DNA of 20,354 nucleotides, taken from the IMG/VR virus record IMGVR_UViG_3300025120_000736, positions 1 to 20,354 of that record. One strand, written 5' to 3'. This document shows, piece after piece, positions 14,616-20,354 of the stretch. Position numbers and translations under genes: made by a program. The DNA comes from a virus. The notes beneath the pieces were generated by a model that saw only the letters and a list, made by a program, of their open reading frames with translations, was not told the DNA's origin and did no database searches. Numbering within the stretch: the stretch's first letter is position 1; the number at the start of each line of letters is the position of its first letter.

Positions 14616-14623
14616 TATTTATC
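14616..14623 (-). promoter_or_regulatory. Late promoter GATAAATA for the 1128-aa fibre gene
   Basis: The minus strand reads TTGATAAATAAAATTAACG, with ATG 23 nt after the motif. As at two other junctions, the motif overlaps the TGA stop (14622-14624) of the upstream gene, here the 1642-aa gene. Confidence 0.68.
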
Positions 14624-17600
14624 AACTATCAATAGCACCAAATGTCTTCCAAGTGTTACCAGTTGTATATACCCAACCAACAGTGCCACCATTTGTTGGG
14701 TTAGCATTGTAAACAATGTCCCCAGGTGTTCCTGCCTCAGTAGGTGTAGAAATGCCAACTGTCATTTTTCTTGACACTTGAGCATTACCTTGAATGAAGA
14801 TACTGTTTGCCTCAACACCCTCTGGTGATGTACTGACAATCTTCTTAGAGAATGATACAGGACCATTAAATTCTGAAAGAATATCTCCTTTATCACCACC
14901 ATCAATAACCATGTTTCTCTCTACTTTCAATATAGAAGAATCAACAAAGTTAAAGTCAGATGTATCAGATACAGAACCACTAGAATATGGGTCTTCACCA
15001 CAAACTGTTTGTACTGGTGTATCATAGACTTGCTCTCTACCAGTGTTAGAAGCAATTCTCTTATTACCAATAAAGAAGTCACCTCTGTCATTCATACCAG
15101 TATAATTGACAACACCACCAGCAATTTTCATTGACTGAACATTAATTTGCTCTGCCAGTGTTAACTGTCTAGTTTGTCTGTCTGGGAATGCAGTTGAATA
15201 GTTACCAGGTCCATATCCAATATATTCAAATGTGTGACCAGATGCTCTAATAATTGAGTTTCTTCTAAATTCAAGAGGATAGAACTTAACTCTATTGATA
15301 ACAGAACCTGTTGAGTGTGTGTTAGCAACACTACCATATACACCTCTGAATACTTTTACAGTGGTGTCAGTTGAAACTCTACTAACAGTCTGCTTGATTC
15401 TCATCAATTCATCATTGACTCTCAGATAATCACCAATCTTAAGGTCAAAGTCTGCCATATTTTCAATACTGATAGTATCAGTAGTCTTACTATTGACTGG
15501 TTGGAACAATACAGTGGAGATACCAGCATAGATTTGTGTCTCTCTACCATGCAATCTACCATTCTCAACAACCAAGTCACCAAAGTTGGTATCATAACCA
15601 CCTGGATGTAGGAGGATGCCATTATTATATGGGAATATCATTGTCTGAATACCTACATTCAGAACAACAGTGGTAAGACCTATCTTATCAATACAAACAT
15701 ATTCTCCATTGTAGAAATCAGAAACAGCATTACTGACAATAACAGTATTATTAACCCTTACATCATTGTTCTGCTGTGTAGTGATAGTGGCAATACCAGA
15801 AATATGGTCATACTCAAATCCTTTATCAACTGGTGCTCTAAGAGCATTATAAGTTGGTCCAACTACACTAAATGAACCATCTTGTGCCACATTACGACCC
15901 AAACCTTCAGTAGCAATACCAGGTGACTCATTAACTGGTGTAACATCAAGTTGCTTGGTTCCAGTAACACCACTAATTCTATACAACTTATTATACATTC
16001 TGCCAGTATAATTACCAATTCCAGTTACCTGAATTGTATTACCAAGATTTTCCCTAATTTTATCAACACTAACTGTAGCAAATGTGAATCCAGTGGTAGT
16101 GGTGATACCAGTAATTCTGCAAGTATCTCCATTCACAAATGCTGAACCACCATCCATAATCTCACATTCAACAATCTCACCAGCAGATGTTCCATCAACT
16201 GTGACTCTGGCAGTAGCAAATCTACCAATAGAACCAGGTTGAGTGTTCTCAAGTCTGGCATTATAATAGTACTGAATAGTAGCAGTTCCATCACCATAAC
16301 CAGAACCACCATTATCTACGTTTGCACGAGCAATCTTGTTCAGACCATGATCGTGTTGAGTATAGATGGTGTAACCAGTACCAACAGGGTTTGATATAAT
16401 ATCAGTCAGTGCTACACCAACACCAGAATCTTTAAAGAAATCAAACAGGGTTTCCTGTGTGATACTCATCTTAGGATCATTAACTACAACTTTACCAATA
16501 TTAGTTGGCAGTGCATAACTCTTAGTTGATTGTGCAGTTGACTTTGAATTGTCCCTATCAGTCTGAGGATAGTAATTTTGTAGTGGTTGAGAAAGACTAT
16601 ATTCTGGTGTATTGAATGGCGAAACATTAGGAATGTTAGAAGCATTCAATATGCTGATGTAATAAATGCCATCTTGCTCACCATTGACATACTCATTCAC
16701 AGTTTCTACATCATAGACATAGTAATTTTTATTAAAGTTCTTTCTTCTAAATGTAGGCAGAGATGTGTTTCTCTGTGATGTATTGTTGATAAAGGTGCCA
16801 GGTGAGGAAGGAATGTCATTGACAGAGAATGTCTTCTCACTTGTAATGCCTGTTACCTCATATACACCATTATAACCTGACTGACCAGCACCAACAGTTG
16901 GGAAGTTTGTACTTCTGACACCATTAATTTCTACACTAGAACCAATTGACAAACCATGAGGTCTTTCAGTATCATAGAAGGCAATACCATTAGTATATGA
17001 TGTCTTAGCAATGAAGCTAAAGTTTCTCATCTGAGCATCATTGTTCAACTCAACAGATGCTGGATTATATGCAAATGATACCTCAGTATCATTAGCACCA
17101 CTTACATCACCTGATTCCTCAATGGTGAAACCATCAAGAGGTGGTCTTGCTGATGTAATACCTGTATTAGCAGGAATAACATATCTAAGCTTATGAATTC
17201 TGTCATCTGACTGCCTAGAATCAATCTGTCTGACAATATATGTTCTAGGTGAAGATTGACCTAAACCACCTAATTGTAGTTTTGGATACAATGAATTCTC
17301 AGTAGAAGCAGAAGAGACATTGACAAACCACTGTGCCTGAGCATCATCATACTGAATAGGATGTCCAGGGTCTCCAGGTGTTTTATCACTTACTCTACTT
17401 TCAACATATAATGTACCACCCAAGTTATTGACTTGTACATTAGAAGCAGTTTGCGAGTCATTAATTGACTGAGCAACACGAAGTTGGTCAGGATTCAAAC
17501 CATCTATAATTGCATAATACAGTTTATTTGATTCAAGACCATCAGGGAGTCTGCCATTGTTAGCAATAACTCTGATTGACTCACCTTGACTAAACTGATG

Positions 17601-19550
17601 ATTCTCAAGGAATGTGAGAGTAGAACTGGTAATGCTGTTTCCAGTAGATACATTTCTACCAACAACAGACCTCTTATATCCAGTTGGTTTGCTAATAGCA
17701 GTAGCAGTATCATCCATGATGACTCTTGCTTCAAAAGAAGTTGGAACACCACCAGCAGGAATTACAGCATATAGTTTCTCATCATGCCTTGCACCAAATC
17801 TATATCCTTGAATAATTGAAGGTGGCTTGACATCCTGACTCTGATATTGATAAAGATACATTCTGGATGCATTACCAACACCAACTGTCTTAGTGATATC
17901 AACTGATGGGAATTCAATTGTTGAGAAACTTGGTTTTAGTGTCTTTGGTGGGATGATTTGAGTAACATATCCAACATCATCCTGTGAGAATGCAGATCTC
18001 CTAAATCCAGTAGATTTAAGAGCGATTTGACCAAAGTTTGAGTTGGAGTTGGTAACAGAGAAGTCACCACCACTATCTACAACAAACTGGTTGGAGAATC
18101 CAATAGCAAAGATGGAAACCAACTGCATCAAACCATTATTAGATGCCTTGATGTGGAAGTTTTCATATGAGGGCTTGTAAACTGCATTAATATCAGTATG
18201 CAGATTAGGCACAGTTGTGGAATCATCAAATGTACCACTTGATGAGTTATATTTTACAAATGCATTGTCATCAACTTGAAGGCTAATTCCAGTGAATTGA
18301 GCCACAACCATTGACTTGAATCCAGTTGCCTTAGATCCATCAGCGTGCATACCACACATACCAAAAATAGATCTCAGTGAGATGTTAAAGACATATGGGG
18401 ATGCACTGGTTACTGTGTCTGTAGACAGGTCAATACTTGAACCCAATGGGTTAGGTAATGCATTACTTGGTGCAACAGGAACCTCATAGGAAAACTCAGT
18501 TACTCCCTCAGCATTTGTGTCTATAACTTCCTTAACTAGGAAAGTGCCATTATATCTTGGATCGGTTACATTATTAATGATAACATTAGTATCAGTATTC
18601 AGACCTTCAATACCTGCTGTTGTCTTAACATTAATAATGGCAGATGGGTTGTTGCCATCTCCTGCCTTAATACTACTAATACCAACACCACCACCAATAG
18701 GTCCAACAATTCTATATTCATCAATTCTAGGTTGGATGTCTACATTGGGGTCAGGATAATTTGGTGAGATTTCTCTACCACTAGCAGGACCATATGCTCT
18801 ACCAACTTTCTCATAGTACATATCCAAGTCAGTACGACTTGTGGTATATGTGTTAAACTCGTCATTAATGCTGACTGGATTTGTACCATCAGCATATTCA
18901 AAACAAGTTAGTTTATGGTGTGAGAATGTTGGTGTTGCAAGATTGGTTGTGTAATCTCTATACACACCTCTTGTATTTTTTGCATCAAAAATAGAGAACT
19001 GGAAAAAGTAGCAGGCACCAGTTACTCTGAAAATTGCTGATCTTTCAATAGAGTCATTCTTTGGATTAGGCACATAAAGTGGTCTAATTTTGGTCTTTCT
19101 TAAGTCACTACCAACAATTGAGACACCTCTGGGGATGATAACACCACCCCTAATACTATTAAACTTATAAAGAATATTATTCTTTGCAAAAATATTAAAA
19201 TCAGTAGTATTACTCAGAGCTGGAAAGTCAGTAGCTGTCTGACCATTCCTCAGCAAAAATGTATTTGGGTCTCCACTGGTTCCTGTTGGTATCCAACCAG
19301 GTCTATTATCAATGGAGTGTTCACCAGGGAGAAGCATAACTGTTGTCTTCTCAAACCTGTCATTATCTTGTCCTCTCTGATAAGAGAATCTCGCTGCTTC
19401 AATTAATGCCCTTTGTAGGGTTTTAAATGGACGAGCAATGGAATTTCCTTGATTCTCAATACCGTCAGTAGCATCCAAATTGTTGGGGTCAACATATAGA
19501 ATATTGCCACGTACGTTTTTAAGGAAATTATCAAGTCTGCTAAGAGGCAT
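14622..19550 (-). CDS. Very large beta-helix virion structural protein (1642 aa)
   Basis: The start MPLSRLDNFLKNVRGNILYV followed by DPNNLDATDG and RPFKTLQRALIEAARFSY (residues 40-56) is a hallmark I recognise from T4-like cyanophage virion structural proteins. It also matches the entry of a pectate-lyase-like beta-helix. The helix continues to about residue 520, with VSIVGSDLRKTKIRPLYV, GPIGGGVGISSI and LMQLVSIFAIGFSN next to VTNSNSNFGQIAL. Later segments include PRTYIVRQIDSRQSDDRIHK (about 775), HGLSIGSSVEINGV, NGGSGYGDGTATI (about 1085), DELMRIKQTV with KVFRGVYGSVANTHSTGSV (about 1375-1415) and an FEYIG...GDFFIGNKR module (about 1435-1500). The C-terminus is TPGDIVYNANPTNGGTVGWV and a short WKTFGAIDS end. 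No lyase active site is recognised. It follows the terminator at 19592-19616 and has its own AATAAATA promoter. Exact virion location is unknown. Confidence 0.9.
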   Translation of the reverse strand: MPLSRLDNFLKNVRGNILYVDPNNLDATDGIENQGNSIARPFKTLQRALIEAARFSYQRGQDNDRFEKTTVMLLPGEHSIDNRPGWIPTGTSGDPNTFLLRNGQTATDFPALSNTTDFNIFAKNNILYKFNSIRGGVIIPRGVSIVGSDLRKTKIRPLYVPNPKNDSIERSAIFRVTGACYFFQFSIFDAKNTRGVYRDYTTNLATPTFSHHKLTCFEYADGTNPVSINDEFNTYTTSRTDLDMYYEKVGRAYGPASGREISPNYPDPNVDIQPRIDEYRIVGPIGGGVGISSIKAGDGNNPSAIINVKTTAGIEGLNTDTNVIINNVTDPRYNGTFLVKEVIDTNAEGVTEFSYEVPVAPSNALPNPLGSSIDLSTDTVTSASPYVFNISLRSIFGMCGMHADGSKATGFKSMVVAQFTGISLQVDDNAFVKYNSSSGTFDDSTTVPNLHTDINAVYKPSYENFHIKASNNGLMQLVSIFAIGFSNQFVVDSGGDFSVTNSNSNFGQIALKSTGFRRSAFSQDDVGYVTQIIPPKTLKPSFSTIEFPSVDITKTVGVGNASRMYLYQYQSQDVKPPSIIQGYRFGARHDEKLYAVIPAGGVPTSFEARVIMDDTATAISKPTGYKRSVVGRNVSTGNSITSSTLTFLENHQFSQGESIRVIANNGRLPDGLESNKLYYAIIDGLNPDQLRVAQSINDSQTASNVQVNNLGGTLYVESRVSDKTPGDPGHPIQYDDAQAQWFVNVSSASTENSLYPKLQLGGLGQSSPRTYIVRQIDSRQSDDRIHKLRYVIPANTGITSARPPLDGFTIEESGDVSGANDTEVSFAYNPASVELNNDAQMRNFSFIAKTSYTNGIAFYDTERPHGLSIGSSVEINGVRSTNFPTVGAGQSGYNGVYEVTGITSEKTFSVNDIPSSPGTFINNTSQRNTSLPTFRRKNFNKNYYVYDVETVNEYVNGEQDGIYYISILNASNIPNVSPFNTPEYSLSQPLQNYYPQTDRDNSKSTAQSTKSYALPTNIGKVVVNDPKMSITQETLFDFFKDSGVGVALTDIISNPVGTGYTIYTQHDHGLNKIARANVDNGGSGYGDGTATIQYYYNARLENTQPGSIGRFATARVTVDGTSAGEIVECEIMDGGSAFVNGDTCRITGITTTTGFTFATVSVDKIRENLGNTIQVTGIGNYTGRMYNKLYRISGVTGTKQLDVTPVNESPGIATEGLGRNVAQDGSFSVVGPTYNALRAPVDKGFEYDHISGIATITTQQNNDVRVNNTVIVSNAVSDFYNGEYVCIDKIGLTTVVLNVGIQTMIFPYNNGILLHPGGYDTNFGDLVVENGRLHGRETQIYAGISTVLFQPVNSKTTDTISIENMADFDLKIGDYLRVNDELMRIKQTVSRVSTDTTVKVFRGVYGSVANTHSTGSVINRVKFYPLEFRRNSIIRASGHTFEYIGYGPGNYSTAFPDRQTRQLTLAEQINVQSMKIAGGVVNYTGMNDRGDFFIGNKRIASNTGREQVYDTPVQTVCGEDPYSSGSVSDTSDFNFVDSSILKVERNMVIDGGDKGDILSEFNGPVSFSKKIVSTSPEGVEANSIFIQGNAQVSRKMTVGISTPTEAGTPGDIVYNANPTNGGTVGWVYTTGNTWKTFGAIDS

Positions 19551-19580
19551 CTTTCTTACGCACTATAATCCGTTATGAGT

Positions 19581-19588
19581 TATTTATT
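19581..19588 (-). promoter_or_regulatory. Late promoter AATAAATA for the 1642-aa gene
   Basis: The minus strand reads CGAATAAATAACTCATAACG, with ATG 30 nt after the motif. It departs from the TATAAATA consensus at the first base only. It starts just after the run of T residues of the terminator, so it opens the structural block immediately after the previous block is closed. Confidence 0.6.
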
Positions 19589-19591
19589 CGT

Positions 19592-19616
19592 AAAAAAAGG
19601 GGACCTATGGTCCCCT
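19592..19616 (-). terminator. Intrinsic terminator closing the small-gene block
   Basis: On the minus strand an eight-base stem AGGGGACC, loop ATA and GGTCCCCT leads directly into seven T residues. The stem is perfect and GC-rich in AT-rich surroundings, so this is a classical rho-independent terminator. It stops transcription coming from the four small genes before the late structural block. Confidence 0.88.
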
Positions 19617-19620
19617 GATC

Positions 19621-19634
19621 AGCACATGAGTGCT
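19621..19634. repeat. Small hairpin AGCAC-ATGA-GTGCT
   Basis: A five-base stem with a four-base loop lies five bases upstream (minus strand sense) of the terminator stem. It may be an accessory fold in the same RNA tail. On its own it is weak. Confidence 0.4.
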
Positions 19635-19653
19635 ACTTCCTTCACACTTGTAT

Positions 19654-19682
19654 ATCTTAGTATATCAACTACTCATTGTCAA
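19654..19682 (-). promoter_or_regulatory. Possible sigma70-type promoter ahead of the terminator
   Basis: On the minus strand TTGACA (19677-19682) is followed after 17 nt by TAAGAT (19654-19659). Overlapping this is TGATATACT (19659-19667), an extended -10 match. The motif lies at the end of the 52-aa gene and would give an RNA of only about 60 nt before the terminator. AT-rich coding sequence can produce such matches by chance. Confidence 0.35.
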
Positions 19683-19827
19683 GTATATATTCTACTGTAT
19701 TTGCAACATCATCCATAGCATTGCGAAGTTCTGTTTGAGTTCCAGAATGTTGTTCCAATAAACTATCCTCAGTCAAAGTCCATCTCCATTCTTTCATTAC
19801 CTTATTATACCAAAGATTAATGACCAT
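19669..19827 (-). CDS. Small acidic hypothetical protein (52 aa)
   Basis: The frame reads MVINLWYNKVMKEWRWTLTE, then QHSGTQTELRNAMDDVANTV and ends YILDNE. The W-rich N-terminus could form beta strands and the acidic second half a helix. I recall similar short proteins with a WRWTLT and AMDDxAxTV pattern in cyanophage genomes, always uncharacterised. No strong ribosome-binding site is visible before the ATG at 19825-19827; the upstream bases are A/T-rich. It is the last gene before the terminator and may be co-transcribed with the three small genes upstream. Function unknown. Confidence 0.68.
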   Translation of the reverse strand: MVINLWYNKVMKEWRWTLTEDSLLEQHSGTQTELRNAMDDVANTVEYILDNE

Positions 19828-19869
19828 ATTTTATTACACTTTCAGTATATAGTAGTAATTCTCAATCAT

Positions 19870-20037
19870 TCATAATGTCCTTTCCCTCTCATCAAGTGCT
19901 TCATTGATAATTTGTTTCAACTCAATACGTTCTTCTGGTGTGAAGATTGTACGATGCTTTACTGGCATAGGAGCATAACTACTTGGTTTCTTTGATTTAC
20001 CAGGAAGACTCATTCCCTGTGTGTCAATTTTATCCAT
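19870..20037 (-). CDS. Small charged hypothetical protein (55 aa)
   Basis: The frame starts MDKIDTQGMSLPGKSKKPSS and continues to RTIFTPEERIELKQIINEAL, ending DERERTL. The N-terminal half is basic, polar and Pro/Ser-rich, so probably disordered. The C-terminal 25 residues (TPEERIELKQIINEALDERE) should form an amphipathic helix suited to protein-protein contact. It begins inside the end of the zinc-ribbon-like gene with an eight-base overlap, suggesting translational coupling. I do not recognise a family. Composition of the helix makes a real protein more likely than a chance frame. Confidence 0.62.
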   Translation of the reverse strand: MDKIDTQGMSLPGKSKKPSSYAPMPVKHRTIFTPEERIELKQIINEALDERERTL

Positions 20038-20173
20038 TATTTTTTACCCAACAAGGTTTGCATAACGAATTTATATATCTTTTCTCGGACGGGACATAGC
20101 ATCCAACCTGAGGGCATTGATTCGCTGGAAACATTTTATCACATACAACGCATTTTGTCTCCCACATTTTCAT
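20030..20173 (-). CDS. Small six-cysteine zinc-ribbon-like protein (47 aa)
   Basis: The frame reads MKMWETKCVVCDKMFPANQC, PQVGCYVPSEKR, then SLCKPCWVKNNG. Cysteines fall at 8, 11, 20, 25, 38 and 41. The CxxC pairs at 8/11 and 38/41 are the usual knuckles of a zinc ribbon, and the middle pair could add a second site or a disulfide. Short zinc-ribbon proteins are common in phage early or accessory regions, where some bind RNA polymerase or nucleic acid; nothing here decides the target. The ATG overlaps the TGA of the 51-aa gene (ATGA, 20170-20173), a typical coupled junction. Starting at the second Met (ATG AAA ATG) would drop two residues. Confidence 0.72.
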   Translation of the reverse strand: MKMWETKCVVCDKMFPANQCPQVGCYVPSEKRYINSLCKPCWVKNNG

Positions 20174-20325
20174 ACCGAATAATCAATAATAAATTTGTCT
20201 TTTAAGTGCCAGTGAATGTCATCATGCACCTGTTGCATTGCATTGTGTTTGATTGCCCAGTGATCATCATCCTCGTTAATCAGGACAGTGACCTGGGTTT
20301 TCACATCAACTCTCAGTGCTTTCAT
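20170..20325 (-). CDS. Small hypothetical protein (51 aa)
   Basis: The frame reads MKALRVDVKTQVTVLINEDD, DHWAIKHNAMQQVHDD and IHWHLKDKFIIDYSV. The first 20 residues look like two beta strands and an acidic turn; the remainder is His/Trp-rich. No known motif is recognised. A weak GAGAG lies about eight bases before the ATG at 20323-20325. The stop overlaps the next start by ATGA. It is the first complete gene of the small-gene block; the block's promoter is to the right of the window. Coupled overlap with a convincing neighbour is the main support. Confidence 0.6.
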   Translation of the reverse strand: MKALRVDVKTQVTVLINEDDDHWAIKHNAMQQVHDDIHWHLKDKFIIDYSV

Positions 20326-20354
20326 AATGTTCTCTCTAATCTATTTTCTGCTTG

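Noticed and set aside
17504-17811. Overlapping small frames on both strands within the 1642-aa gene
   Set aside because: They lie wholly inside a long, well-recognised coding frame and have no independent start signals.
19834-19869. Eleven-codon frame (MIENYYYILKV) between the 55-aa and 52-aa genes
   Set aside because: It is too short and has no ribosome-binding site or recognisable pattern. It could be a leader peptide, but nothing supports it.

Overview
The window looks like part of a marine T4-like cyanophage (Synechococcus/Prochlorococcus myovirus, Kyanoviridae-type) genome, in a late virion-structure region. I recognise this from the proteins and the promoters; no search was run. The DNA is AT-rich and almost fully coding. 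It holds very large beta-rich proteins built from short GISTL/GVSTF-type repeats, a collar-domain fibre with an HxH-rich tip, and short junctions carrying T4-type late promoter motifs (TATAAATA, GATAAATA, CTAAATA). No tRNA, rRNA, CRISPR array, transposon, integrase or bacterial housekeeping gene is visible.

Layout, read along the minus strand from right to left. At 20325-19669 sit four tiny genes (51, 47, 55 and 52 aa), the first three overlapping; one encodes a six-cysteine zinc-ribbon-like protein. A strong intrinsic terminator (19592-19616) closes this block, and a late promoter then opens the structural block. Structural genes in order: a 1642-aa beta-helix virion protein (19550-14622), a 1128-aa collar-domain tail fibre (14592-11206), a 2033-aa repeat and beta-helix protein (10800-4699), a 116-aa protein (4697-4347), a 531-aa repeat protein (4341-2746), a 175-aa protein (2720-2193), a 252-aa protein (2191-1433), a 353-aa fibre-like protein (1409-348), and a further fibre-like gene running off the left edge (319-1). 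One small gene, 10884-11222 (112 aa, four cysteines), lies on the plus strand between the 1128-aa and 2033-aa genes. It is divergent from one, shares their promoter gap, and overlaps the 3' end of the other by 17 bp.

Reading the promoters as transcription units gives: the 1642-aa gene; the 1128-aa gene; 2033-116-531 aa; 175-252 aa; the 353-aa gene; and the partial gene. Read-through between units is possible because no terminator separates them. Within units, genes are 1-5 bp apart, and two Shine-Dalgarno sequences lie inside the end of the preceding gene, which suggests translational coupling.

The main theme is module sharing. The large proteins are assembled from a common kit: an N-terminal MSxI-type start, a YFGDGSxLxGI motif, a GGxxGRLxYQ motif, GNAGIGSLNVTGIS repeats, a beta-helix core, a repeated FTCxxDGN...YPRxTDP domain, an FEYIG...GNFKIG module and a small beta-sandwich. 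Their likely joint role is to build tail fibres, tail-surface decorations or baseplate appendages that contact the host. The exact position of each protein in the virion cannot be read from sequence.
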